From: Echiichthys vipera
Lineage: Eukaryota; Chordata; Actinopteri; Perciformes; Trachinidae
Length of the DNA stretch: 64,000 nt
Assembly (NCBI GenBank): GCA_963691815.1
Contig: OY829650.1
Location: forward strand, 27,767,195-27,831,194
Direction of reading: 5' to 3'
The translations under genes were made by a program, and so were the position numbers. Below are positions 48,991 through 61,912 of the stretch, one piece after another (position 1 is the first letter of the stretch; each line of letters begins with the position of its first letter). The notes below the pieces were generated by a model that was not told where the DNA came from, searched no databases, and saw only the letters and a program-made list of their open reading frames with translations.

Positions 48991-50334
48991 TCAACCTGTC
49001 ACTAAAACAGGTATAAATATTAGATATGTTATTAGCCTATTAACTTCTCAGTGGTTTGAGGAAAAATATCAACGGTTGGGTCTCTGAAACCTTCTCAAAG
49101 CTAATTAAAGAAACTGAAAAATGTGTAGGCTTAAAACAGGACTACTTTGTTTTTCTTAGTTCCTTAAAAGTTAACTTTTGGGGGGGATAAAATAAGAGCA
49201 TGCCACCCACCAACAGTGGAAATCAGAAAGTGGTGTTTGCTGACTCGGACCCTGCCTCACTGACATTATAGAGCTCAACAGTTTGGTCCTGGAAGTGGAA
49301 ACCCCGTTCATTTTCTCCATCAGGGCTAACAATTATGTCCACAAAGAAGACACACCAGAAGGTAAAATCGTGGATACATAAAACACAAGTCCTGCAAAGT
49401 TGTTCCTGTGGTTACAAAGGAACCACCATCCTTTCTCCCCCACTGACCGGCCCTTCGAGATGTCAATATCAAGTCATCTGTGCCTCCCTGTATCATATCA
49501 TCTTCCTGCAGCCAGGTCCTTGTTTGCTTGTTTGTGAATAACAATCTCCCAAAATCTAATCTAAAACTCCCCTTGTATTGTAAACCACCTCCATTCTCCC
49601 TTGACCTATGTCACCATGACAATGAAAACTCCTTCATGCAGTGATGGTCTGAGGGCTGTGTCTGCGAGTGCTTCTGTTTCCTCCCACAGTTGTGACAGTC
49701 ATTTTTATGATTTAGATCAAATAAAATCACATTCTAATTTCATGAACTTTCTTAAACTTTCTTATTTCTTGAGATATTAGCAGTTGAATATAAGACGTTC
49801 TCTGGAAATGTATAGAAATATGTCATCAAAACAGAAAACACCGAGCGTTATCTAGGACTAATCAGATCCTGTTTTCTAGTTGTCCTTTTCCGATGGGCTG
49901 CATTCTCATCAGTACGTATTGCATATTGCATACTTACATAAAAGTCTGCCATTACCAGCAGACTGTTCACACTGAAGTTGCTATAGAGTACGGTCTGGCT
50001 ATACTGGCTTGTTTGTATTTCTTTAAAACAATCACATCGCCTTGGGCAGTGCTAAGTTAGCACGGAGGTAGCAGAATGGGCGTTATCCCAGTGCTGTACA
50101 TCCAGTGAGCCAGACTACACTGAAGTAAACTCAAGCAATCACCACTGTATCGATTGCAGTTGAAGGAAAATTGTTTATCGCTAATGTAAAGCAATATTTC
50201 TTCATCCAAAATAGGTTATGTATTTTCTCAACACATAAAAGAACCCTTCTCCTTGTATTAGATAGACTTTCACTGCACAGACAGGGGATGAAAAGAAGTA
50301 AAGGTGGTGGGAATAGGTGGAAATACTCCCAAAC

Positions 50335-50808
50335 TTAAAGGTTGAATATGGAGAATCACCGCCATCTAGTGTCTCAAGATCGTAGTCGCAACAACCAAAA
50401 ATAATTCTACCAGTCGGGTTGCCAGGTTTGTTGCTGATTGTGTCAAGTGATGAATCATACAGGGTAACTAATAATTTGGACATATCAATTAATTAACAAC
50501 AGTATTTTAGTATATTTTTTCTTTGAGTGATGTGTAATCCATAAGCTAGCTCTCAACTCAAAAGGATTCTTCTTTCAACAACAAACAACCCTTGCAACTT
50601 GCAACTCAACGCTACCATGGAAACAGAACGTGACAGAAAGTCATCGTCAAACCCGTAAAAATAAAATAAAATATTAATTCAGACTAAATATATCTTTTTA
50701 TGGAAACGCAATACTTTCATTTTGTACCTCTCAAAATGCCCCGTGGGTGTATTTTTTATTTTTTTTGGACATAGCTTTTACTAAAGATTCTACATATTCA
50801 ACCTTTAA
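50335..50808. mobile_element. MITE with perfect terminal inverted repeats flanked by TTAA
   Basis: AGGTTGAATATG at 50339-50350 and its exact reverse complement at 50793-50804 are each bordered outside by TTAA (50335-50338 and 50805-50808). TTAA duplication is the hallmark of piggyBac-type insertion. The interior is non-coding. Confidence 0.7.
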
Positions 50809-51012
50809 GTACAGAACTTGAGTAAATGTTCTTACTTACTTACTTACTCACGCTCCACCTCTGGGCAGGCCAGGAGGTGGGAGAGACAGAACTCTGTCAT
50901 TAGGTAATGGCACAAAGCTACCTGGCATCTGAGTGGATCGGGGCAGCCCAAAGCTCACTGTTACCTCATCAGATGTCAGACTACTTGTAATATTAGCAGG
51001 TGCTGATGGGAC

Positions 51013-51082
51013 GATAAAGATGCTTTGGGTTGTTGTTAGCAACCAGCGATAAAGATGCTTTGTGCTGTTGTTAGCAACCAGA
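51013..51082. repeat. Two 35-bp tandem copies
   Basis: The unit starting gataaagatgctttg and ending ttgttagcaaccag is repeated head-to-tail with three differences. Confidence 0.93.
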
Positions 51083-51761
51083 GATAACATGTAAAGAAGC
51101 TCTGCTGCTAGTCACTTTCAAAACTACAGCTAACATGTCTCTGATGTAAATGTGATGACACATTACCTCATCCTTTAAACAGAGCCGGAGAGATGGATCT
51201 GTGTGTGTGTGCCCTGCTTTGCCCTGCTCAGAGCCTGACAGTTTAACTAATCCCTGTTATAATAAGAAGAGTCAACACAGTGTGGAGGAATGTGCATGTA
51301 CAGCACATCATGTCTCTTCAAACATGGCTTTCTGTCTCCTGCAACACCAGGAAAGTCATTTGAATGGATACGTATTACTGAATATCTCAAATATTTGTTA
51401 ACTAATGTCAGTAAAAGTGTGTCCTACAAATGTTCAGATGATCCATTTTAAAGAGGATAATCTAAAACTAAGGGCCTCTATTTATTTAGCCATTACAAAA
51501 TTTAAAAAAAGAATATAGCTAGGGGCTAAACAATCAAATAAGACACAATATGTATTAAAAAACCATTAAAAGATCATTTCATCATTCATCATCAAAAAAG
51601 AGAAGTGGTAAGTATGGTCAACTTTGTTGACCTAGCAGCTGTGCTATTAAAGGCAACTAAAGTTTCAGTCACGTCCTGGGTTTTGAATTCTGATGGTGAG
51701 TCTGATTGGATTCAGATTGCATGTTTAAGTTTAAGTAAGATACTAACAAACAAAATCACAT

Positions 51762-51960
51762 CCAGTGGTGGAAAGTAACCGCATATATGCTACTTTATAC
51801 TGCTACTCAGCTACATCTCAGAGGGAAGTGTCATTTTTACTCCACTACAGCTTTAGTTCCTTTGCAGATTCAGATAAATAATGTAAAACATAATCAACAA
51901 ATAAATGATGAATATTACAAATAGAATAGATAGAATATTACAGTTAAGATCAGACTTGAT
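51762..51960 (+). repeat. Dispersed percomorph-type repeat, copy 7 (5' part)
   Basis: 'cagtggtggaaagtaaccgc', 'ctcagagggaagtgtcattt', 'tttactccactacagcttta' and 'tttgcagattcagataaa'. Confidence 0.75.
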
Positions 51961-52239
51961 CTCTGACAACTTACTTTTGAAAATATAACTGTACATACGA
52001 TGAAAGGCTTTTATGATATGCTGTTTATGTCTTCTTGTCTGGTCAGGTCTGTTTGGAGCCTCCTTTGGGGATTTCAGCAGTTAAATGTGCATTAATCATT
52101 TTCCTGCGTCCATTGAGGAATTATGTGTGATGTAGAAGTGCTACAGAAGAAGTGTTAGAAATGCAGAACAAAGAGACAGTGGCGGAGTAAAAAAGAGCAG
52201 AAGCAGACTTCACATATTTTCTAAATTTCTTAGAGGAAA

Positions 52240-52610
52240 ATGAGTGACTTCCCCCCAGATCCGTCAGCTGTAACCTCTGCTCAAAGAGCTCAGTGCAGTC
52301 ACTGTCACTGTATGAACCCCCCGGGAGCTGGTTGTTTATGTCAACAAGAGAAACCGTCGTCACTTTCCTCTCTCCGTGATCAGAGCCTCAAGGGCTCTCA
52401 TGTAATCCCCCGGGGAGGCTGCTGTTTGGCTTTCACAACAATGAGCTCATCCCTGACTCCCCCTTCTGCGGCCAGCCTCCACCTGAAAGGGGATCCACAT
52501 CTCTGCACCAGGCTGCCATTTCAAACCAGCGGGTGGAGCTCCAGGATAATTAAACTATGCTTAATCCAGCGTACATGGATTGCTGCTGACCTGTATCAGT
52601 GAATCGTTAA
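52240..52610. other. GC-rich non-repetitive segment, possible conserved element
   Basis: Locally GC-rich sequence ending in closely spaced homeobox-type motifs (GGATAATTAAAC and CTTAATCC, 52543-52567). The open plus-strand frame (120 codons) has no recognisable domain, so no gene is called. Confidence 0.3.
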
Positions 52611-52859
52611 TATATTAGGAGCCCAACAATATGAATGCTTTAGTAAGGAGTTTTTTAACATGCTGATCGGATTATTTGTGAACCGAGACACTACTTTGAA
52701 ACGTGCCCTCTAAAGAATGTGTGAGCGTGTTTAAATGATTTATGTGAAAACATTCAAAAATATAAATGGATGAACTCGTTACATATTCTTCATTGTGCTG
52801 TTCAATTCTCCATATGTACAGCTTTTGCAACACAGTGTAACAGCCACACATCACATGAT

Positions 52860-52990
52860 AATGCAGTATTATTATGAAATGTCATTTTAAGGTCAAGCCA
52901 TGCAATGTCATGTGAGGTCACATACCATAACATGATGTGATGTGTAATGACAAGATAACATGACAACACATGATATGATGTAACATAATA
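52860..52990. repeat. Degenerate CATGTCATG-type low-complexity repeat
   Basis: Irregular repetition of ATGTCATGTGAGGTCA, ACATGATGTGATG and related words. A similar stretch occurs at 56135-56240. Confidence 0.45.
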
Positions 52991-53129
52991 AGCCCTCACC
53001 CCCCTGAACAACACAACACAACACAACACAAGTTATGGTATGTCACATCCACTTAAAGTCACATGAGCTCTATTTTTTGCAGACACAAAGGCACAGGTTG
53101 ATATGGGTGCAATGAAAGAATACATTAGA

Positions 53130-53465
53130 AGAAGAAGAATTCCTTTTATTTATCCCGCAAGGGAAATTCATTTTTTTCACTCTGTTATTATTATACAGGT
53201 TACACACACACAAGCCCGAAATACACACATGCACAAACAGGACCTATATACATGCAATTAATGGAGAGATGTCAGAGTGAGGGGGCTGCCAATGGCTCAG
53301 CGGGGGTTGGGGGTTCAGTGCCTTGCTCAACAGCACCTCAACCGCACCTCGGCAGTGCCCAGGAGATGAACTGGCACCTCTCCACGCTCCATCCATGGTC
53401 GAACTCGACCCTCCGGTTCCCAGCCAAGTCACCTATGGACTGAGCTATTACCGCAATGTATTATC
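53130..53465. repeat. Fish SINE-like interspersed repeat
   Basis: 'ccttttatttatcccgcaag', 'aatggagagatgtcagagtg', 'agtgccttgctcaacagcac', 'ggagatgaactggcacctct' and 'ccctccggttcccag' ending 'ggactgagctattaccgc' are ordered landmarks of a common teleost repeat. Confidence 0.7.
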
Positions 53466-54997
53466 ATACATTAAAGGTGGACAAGGCTGTGACAGAAACA
53501 GGGTCTCTCCCTTTCAGGACGCACTAGGACAGTTTCCCTCACTGGAAACTCATAGTCAACATGAATATCTGTGAATATACAACAGCTTCAAAGCAGAGAA
53601 GGTGATGACTAGAGGTCGACCGATACAGGTTTTTCTATAGTCGATGCCCATATAGGATGAAAACTTTTTCTTTTTTTAATTTCTATTATTTTATTTTTAT
53701 TTCTTCCCTCCTTCTGATAAAATATAACTAATAAATTAATCATTAATAACAAATGAGTAAATGCTGCACTTAGATAAACATCTAACCAGAAAAGGCCTAA
53801 AAAATTTACAAAGTTAGTATTTTAATTTTTTAAAGATATTTATTCTATAATTCCATTACAGTCTCATTTATTTTGTACACAAAGACACGATTGAGGGGAT
53901 TTATGGAAATGTTTATGGTAGCCTAAGGTACATGTTAATAGAAGTTATAGTACAGGGCTCAAAATGTTTAAAGCATCTTCCCAACACTGTCCTGAAGCAT
54001 GCTTGTTTGTGCCACTGTCACAAGGCAAATGGCCTGCTGATGGGTCGGTCAACCTCTCGTGATGACACTTTTGAAGCTGAAGTCAAGTTTCTGGACATGT
54101 TGAAAACCCCAGGGTCATCAGACACCGGTTGATTTACAGTAACTGTGTAGATAAAGTTAGATGTGCACATGAGCGTGAAGTCTTCTGTCATCAGTTTGCA
54201 ACAGTCCGTTGTGCAATGAAAATTCTGCCTGGACATCTCTCCAGTAAGACACTACAAATAAAACAGATACTGTACCTGTTGCCTTAGGGTGGCTGTAAAA
54301 AGAGTCTGAGTGTTTACTTTTACACATTTGTATTTTTTGAATTGCACCTTTACCCAGTGTAAATTTGTTTCACTTTCCGTTTACCTGATTGCAGTTCTGG
54401 CATTGTGTACATTTGTGTTAGTACACCTTATCGATCATCTGCATTGTTTAAAATTCACACACTCTGTATTTGCACTCTTTGCCATTTTGAACCCTAACTG
54501 CTGCACAGTTTCCTTCAGGATGAATAAAGTTTTATCATATCTCATCTTATATTAAAAAAGGGCTTCTAACTGTCACAGATTAGGAACCAATCACTCAATA
54601 ATATTCCGTCAGGCTTCCATTAATGCCATAATGGGGAAATAAACTGTTTTCGTCTGCTTGTTGAAAAATGTCCTCCAACCCAAACAACTACACAGCAGCA
54701 GGTTGTTTGTTCCAACCCTCCAATAAAACCCACAGAGGCATTTCCTCTATTAGCGCCCCTACCTGTGGCAGCAGATCAACACGTCCTCATACCTAAACAG
54801 TCCCAGATTTAAACACGTGGGTAACGTTGTGAAACGGTCGCAGCTTGGTTAGGTTTAGGAAAAGATTAGGGTTTTGATTCAAATAAGTACGAGTATGTTA
54901 TGTTACTTCAGCTAAGTACGAAAGTATGTGACAAAGTCAAGGTAACTTAAAATAAGTCAACACTGACTTTTGATTTCACAAGGGACATGACAATGTA

Positions 54998-55550
54998 TTC
55001 AATTAAATTCAGTTTTATTTATAGTGCCAAATCATAACAGAAGTTATCTCAGGACACTTTACAGAGTAGGTAAAGACCACACTCTATGACTTATTTATGA
55101 TTTACATAGACCCAACAATTCCTCCGTAGAGTACGGTGGCAACGAAAACCTTCACTATAACAGGCAGGAACGTCAGACAGACCCAGCTCTTTGGAGGATG
55201 GACATCTGTCTTGACAAATTCATCTTAAAAATGACAACATTGCTAAGGGCTCGTACGCCCTAGCTGTAAGCTTTATCAAAAAGGAAAGTTTTAAGTTTAC
55301 TCTTAAATATGGGGGACAGTGTCTGTATTCCGAATAATACTTGGGAGTTGGCTCCACAGGAGAGGATCTTGGTAGCTGAAGGCTCTGCCTCCCATTCTAC
55401 TTTTGGAGACTCTAGGAACGACAAGTAGCCCTGCATTCTCAGAGTGCAGCGATCTAGTCGGGTAATACGGTACTATGAGCTCTTTAAGATACGACGGAGC
55501 CTGACCAATAAGAGCTTTGTAGGTAAGGAGCAGGTCTTCTTCAGTTTAAT
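54998..55550 (+). repeat. Degenerate fish interspersed repeat
   Basis: 'attcagttttatttatagtg', 'tctcaggacactttacagag', 'cctcccattctacttttgga', 'gggtaatacggtactatgag' and 'ataagagctttgtaggt' match a familiar long teleost repeat. The internal part is shortened. Confidence 0.65.
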
Positions 55551-56701
55551 ATGATATCTTATGAAAAGTTGTGCAACAAAATTTGCATGATATCTTATGA
55601 AATATGAACTGCAATAGTTACGTTTAGGAAATAAAAGGTGTTGGTAAGGTTTAGGCACCAAAACTACCAGTACATGACGGGTGAAGTTTAGACAACAAAA
55701 GGTGACAGCTTGGGTTGGGCATCAAAATGAATTGGTTAGGGTTAGAAATAAAAGGTGTCGCTTCGGCTTAATACTTCTGAACCTGACTTCCTCCTTTGCT
55801 CCTGTTATAGATACTAAAGTCACTGGAGGTCACGGCCGCAATAAGCACAGATACGGGCTGTATTGTGCTTGAACTAACAACATACAGTATGGGGTCATTT
55901 TGGGGGAAACCGTCTCAAAAATGTCAGTAAAAGCGATGAGATTAACAAAACGTGAATGAAGGGGATTTCGTGATTTTAATGACTTTTTACGAGTGTGCCT
56001 TCACCACTAAAGTGACCAAATCATTTGTTCTTGACCCTGAAACTGAAGCGGCTAAATTGGATTCAACCATCTGTTTTCTTTTTTTTTTAAATCATAATGT
56101 CCCATTAAAAAAAACAACGACAATATTAACCCTGTCATGTCAAGTCAATTAATGCCATGTTATGTTATTTTATGATACAACACACTGGGTTACATCACCT
56201 TCTCATATTCCACAGGTCTCATCACATCATGCAATGTCATGTTGCATTATGTTATTTATTGGTACAATATGGTTGTTCAAAATGCACTTTAAACCGTCAC
56301 AGGACATTGTTGCTTATAGTCGACATTCCACAATATGTTTTTCCACCAACTGAGCTAAACGCCATTATTTTGTCACCTTAAGTCACATTACCTTATGTGA
56401 AGTCGTGTCGAATTTCATTACGGTCTGATTCGAGGGAACCCTGGCGCTGTGACACTAGACCAGTCTTACCAGTGTAACGGATTGTGCTGCTGTTGTCCCT
56501 CCACCTCTCTCCACCTTTACCTTGGCAGCAGGTCCCTTCTGTGTGTCTGCAGGTGACATGATGGCACAGACACGCGGCTCCGGTTGCATGATCTTATCAA
56601 GTGATTAACAAATCCTGCTTGGTCATTACTCAGTGATCTGCCTCACAACACCACAGCAGCTGTTTGTTGTGACTGAAAGTGGGCCACAGGATAGGCTGTC
56701 A

Positions 56702-56857
<156 letters not shown>

Positions 56858-56977
56858 CTAGAGAGAGTGAAAGGGAATATGAGGTCGTACCACTGCGTTA
56901 AATACTATGAGTGCTTTTAATGCAGTGAATTTGATTCTGTTCGCTTCAGTTATAATCAATATTTTCCCTCAAACATT

Positions 56978-57062
56978 AAATCAAATCAAATCAAATCAGC
57001 TTTATTTATATAGCACCTTTCATACATGTAAAAATGCAGCCCAAAGTGCTTTACATTATATC
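56978..57062 (+). repeat. Retroelement-tail-like fragment with (AAATC)n
   Basis: AAATC repeats lead into 'agctttatttatatagcacc' and 'ccaaagtgctttacatta', a very common fish element end. Confidence 0.6.
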
Positions 57063-57069
57063 GTCTTTA

Positions 57070-59600
57070 CTCAAAATCCTGTGAACATGCCAGTGTCCCC
57101 CTGGAGAGGCACAAAGGAAGGCCGGCTCATCATATCCATGTGGTGTCTCAGTTGCGTCGATCAGTCTTACCTCACCTGTGTGTTATTTTGTCCAGACTGA
57201 CTGGACCAAACAGGTGAGTCATTCCACTGAAAGGTGAGAGAGGTTACTGAAATATGCTTAGTCACAATAAAGGTGGATGATCCAACAGCCTTTTGTATTA
57301 TAATCTAGTGGGGATCTCTGTCTTTGTGCGTATTGGGAGGATGTGTTACAGTGTGTTTGGGTCAGGTACAAGTCCTGAATTCAAAATGATGCAAAGTGTG
57401 CTAAGTATTATCAACGAAATCTTCAAGATTGCATTTGGGCAGTCTGTGTTATCTCAGAAAGCCACAACGTTAAAGCTCAAGTTGTAGTTTGGTAAAAGCG
57501 AACCACTCACTATGCATTTTACTGTGTTTTTGCAACATTGTTGTTTCGTCCCACCACTAAGACAAATGTTTAAATACACTATTCAGCTACGGACAGGAAG
57601 GTTTATTCCTTATCAGAAGATTATTTATTGTTGACGGTCTTCAAACCACTCATTTTACATTTGCTTACTATCCTGCCATCAGAGGTTAGCTCGTAACTCT
57701 AAACGTGACCACATAACATGCTGATAGTGAAACAAAAATATTATAGGAAATAATAAACTTATTTTAAATTACGTTTCACAGTAAGTATTTTCTTCGTGTG
57801 ATATTAATTTAGTAATTAAGGTTTCCTTTTTCCAGAGAGAGCTTGAGTACCACCAGTGGTACAAGAACCATAGTTTGAGAACCAGTGTCCTAGTGGGAAA
57901 AGCACAGGTGTAAATAGAGTCATTAACAGTGTAGTGTTGGCTCGGTTCTGTTCAACCAACACATGATACCAGGACCCTGAAACTGAAGCAGCTAAATTAA
58001 ATGTGGACCTCATTGCTTTGATTATTTACACCTGTTTTTTTCATACTACTGGTGCATGTCGGAATGTGAAAAATGCCTATTGTACAAAGTTTCTTGGATG
58101 TTAACTAAGTGAAAAAAGAGAGAAAATGTGTATTTAAAATTCCAGACATGTTTTAAGAAATATAAAAATTTCAGTAATTAAGTTTAATTACGTTGATGCT
58201 GTGGTGGAATGTACAGTACTAAAAAGGCCTACTATTATAAAGTATTTGCACTTCACTTAAATATTTCAAAGGAAAATATTTGAGCGACTCCCTCCTACAA
58301 TGCTTATTATACATCTTAGACATGAAAAAGTAAAGGGATACTTAATTAAATAATTTTAATTCAATAATTATAAGCGTTATTACAACTTTTTATTTTGTCA
58401 TACTTTTGATGCTTCATGTATTTTTTGCTGTTGATAATTTGCTAATAGAGAAAAACAACTGGCTGGTGTTACTCTATGAATATGGACATTTAGCCCAAAT
58501 ACTGTATAAAAACACAGTCTATACATATTTATTATCTATATTTATACTGTCTATGATTTAGCCTGATAACCACTGGGTTATCGAGTGAATCCGCGGTCTA
58601 CTGTTGCACTCTGGTGGACAGTTCAGGAACTATATTTGCTGTAAAGCTTTACATAATATAGTTTGATGTAATTATAATTATTCATAAAAAATGTCATTAA
58701 ACGAATGAACATATGGGGCAAACAACTAGATACAATACAGGATAAGATAATGACAAACGTGTGTTGTATAATAGAAATAAACCGAAGTAGTGTAAATATA
58801 AGTTTGTAAATGCAGATAGTTTAATTTAAACAACTTGCATTTACAAATTTAAAAAGTACAATAAACACCTGTAAAATGTGCTTTTTGAGGATATGTAATA
58901 AGGTGCAAGCAGCCCAAATAAAGTGAGGTGGGCCAGTGGTGGGATGTAACGAAATACATTGACTAAAATATTATTTATTCGCACTACTGGTCAATATGAT
59001 AGTGCCAGCAAGAAATAAAAACTACTTCCACCCCTGCTCAAACTGTTAATGGCCCTGCCTAACCAGAACTGATGTGTCCACAACAGAAACTCCCTGGGCT
59101 AACATCAGATTACAACTTTTAGGTTTTCTTTTTTTTTACAGCAGATCTCCTTCAATAAAATAACGGATCAATAACTTAACGAGCCTTCTCTACCCGGAGA
59201 CATTCAGGTTTGCTCTGGAAGAGAAGCTGGCAGATTTAAAAAAAATCTTTTATTGAATTTTTGGAATGAGTCCACTCAGACTTTACCCATCTCATACCAT
59301 TAAAGGACTGTGAACAGGGTCTCTGCCATAGGTCAACTGTGTGCACTACATGTGTGCACCTAATCCCCTTTCCTCCCATCTGTACCTCAATTATGTTGGG
59401 TATGGTTTTTTTTGTTATTTTTTTATCTCTCTTTATTTATTTATTTATTTATCTTTTTTCCCTTTTCTGTGTGTATCTAGGGTTTCATTTGGTAATTCAG
59501 TTATAAAAAAGAAAGAAGAAACTAATATGATGCATCACTATTTCAACTGACTATATTTCAATAAAATATATTTGAAACCTTTTTTTTACACGAGAGAGAG
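57070..59600. other. Intergenic AT-rich sequence
   Basis: No exon recognised. It holds a weak possible copy of the dispersed repeat near 58197-58290 and a short GTACCAC/GTGGTAC palindrome at 57847-57862. Confidence 0.45.
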
Positions 59601-59612
59601 AAAGAATGATCG

Positions 59613-59932
<320 letters not shown>

Positions 59933-60088
59933 TCTCTTAAATTCAAATAAAAAATTCAAATTGGGCTTTATTAGCACGAAAGTTTTAGAGAAAAACAATA
60001 TTGCCAAATCCAAATACAATACAATTAGGTCCATTATCACTCACACTGTGTGTGTGTGTGTGTGTGTGTGTGCTGTGTGTCTGTTTGT

Positions 60089-60102
60089 GGGGGGGGGGGG
60101 GG
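60089..60102. repeat. (G)14 run after a GT tract
   Basis: Fourteen consecutive G following a (TG)n tract at 60047-60072. Confidence 0.95.
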
Positions 60103-60280
60103 TTGTGCTTGTTATAATATCATCATCATAACATCATGGACTGTATGGTTATTATTAATATTTGTAGGAGATATCATAGAAAATAGCTATTTTTTTCTTT
60201 TTTGTTTGGTTTGACTTGTTTTCCTTAAATTATTATTATATTAATCAATAACTATTATTAATTGAATTATTTCTTTATTT

Positions 60281-60390
60281 ACCAGCATGTCTCACTCCGG
60301 TACAGTAGGCGGCGGTGGGCACCTTCTCACTAACGGTTGTGCCCGGCTGTGACCCGCCATAAAACCAAAGAAGAAGAAGCGGCCAACAGG
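60281..60390. repeat. Short fish repeat fragment at the edge of the ccdc9 promoter area
   Basis: 'cggtacagtaggcggcggtg' and 'gacccgccataaaaccaaag' followed by aagaagaag resemble a common short teleost repeat. Confidence 0.45.
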
Positions 60391-60785
60391 AAGTGGAATA
60401 ATGGTGAGGACTTGAGGCGAAGAGTAGCGAGTCCAAACATTGCTCTTTCCAGTCCGTTACCCCTCCTCCTGATACAGGTAACACGGACAAAGTGCGAGTG
60501 AGACGCCGCTGAATGTGAATGTCGCTCTTTAGCTATGTGTGGTGGAGGCGGCGGTGTGGTGAGAGACTACCGCGGGGCTCGGCGCTTTGTATCGGGGCAG
60601 ACATGCGTCGGTGTGCTTACATGACTTAACATTAGAGTCATTTAAAACGGATCCGTGTAACCGTGTGTAGGAGCACGGTGAGGGGTAATGACCCCGGCAG
60701 TCACCGTGCTCGGTTTCATGGCTGCTCGGGGCGACTCTGCTAACTTATATTCTGTCTGCAGCTCTAATACGCTTACAGAAGCTTT
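60391..60785 (+). promoter_or_regulatory. Probable ccdc9 promoter / first non-coding exon region
   Basis: CpG-rich sequence about 1.2 kb before the start-codon exon. A possible 5' UTR donor (ATACAG|GTAACA) is at 60478-60479. The transcription start is unresolved. Confidence 0.45.
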
Positions 60786-60787
60786 GG

Positions 60788-60788
<1 letters not shown>

Positions 60789-60868
<80 letters not shown>
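60789..60868. repeat. (CA)n microsatellite
   Basis: An 80-bp CA tract just downstream of the CpG-rich ccdc9 promoter area. Confidence 0.97.
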
Positions 60869-60870
<2 letters not shown>

Positions 60871-61859
60871 GGTTGTAACCTCACCTGTGATTAGCTGTGA
60901 CCTTGATACATCACGTCACACGTTGATTAAATGATTGGTTAATCTGTGGATTGTCATCTTTTTTTGTAAAACACAGGGAAGGCACATTTCTCATGCTGTG
61001 ACCAACAAGTATTTGGTATTTTGAATAGGTCAATAACTATAATTATTAACCAGATTTAAAGATCAGCTTCCACAGAAAATGAATGCAAATCTTGGATCTC
61101 AGGCTCCCTCCAGCAATGCCAATAAACAAATCCATCCAACTTTTACGGTCCCAGAACGAAATGTGTAAAACGTGGATTTATATATTCCAGTATATGTTGT
61201 ATATAAACATAGAATTGAAAAGATTGGCCTCATTGTCACTGATGCCCTGTCCATCTATTTGCGTCAGTATCGGCCCAATATCAGTAGTATCAGATGAAAT
61301 AAAATATATTTGGGGTGGACAAAGGTGTACAATAATTACAAAATGAATAAACTGTAATGTAAACAGGAATCTAGTAGAGCGGAAAGTATATGTATATAAA
61401 GTGACAATAGAAAGGTAAATAATTTGTATGTGATACAGTTTTTCCACAAAATATTGAATTGTGTTAGCATTAAAGCCCCTCCCTCTCTTATTGAAACATC
61501 CAGAAATATGCAAACATTGTGTATTTCAAAAGTTGACCTACTGTACACAAGATGTTCCCAGTTTTTCTGTGTACGTACACCGGAGGCCTCGAGTTGTCAC
61601 ATCACAAATGATTGACTTTTAAACTAGTCGTAATGTCACCACGTTGCATGATTTACCTCCTGTTTAAGTTGAACCCAGAGGACCTAATTAAAACAGCCTT
61701 CTCGTGTCAAACTGCACATTGAAGCTCAAACATCCAAGTGAGGGGACAATAAGAGCAACACATTTTTGAGTGGAGGGAGGACTAATCTTATGTAAACTAA
61801 CTATTGGATGGAACCTTGACTGATTTGCACTGCACTCCTCTTCATCTTCCGAACCACAG

Positions 61860-61912
61860 GAGGAACAAGCAGTCAGCCACCAGTGAATGAAGACAAGTCC
61901 TAGGCAGCTATG
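61860..61912 (+). other. ccdc9: ccdc9 5' UTR exon carrying the start codon at its end
   Basis: Acceptor cgaaccacag ends at 61859 and the donor GT starts at 61913. Only the last three bases are coding. Confidence 0.8.

Noticed and set aside
52240..52602. 120-codon plus-strand open frame
   Set aside because: No family resemblance and no splice or poly(A) support; kept only as a possible regulatory element.
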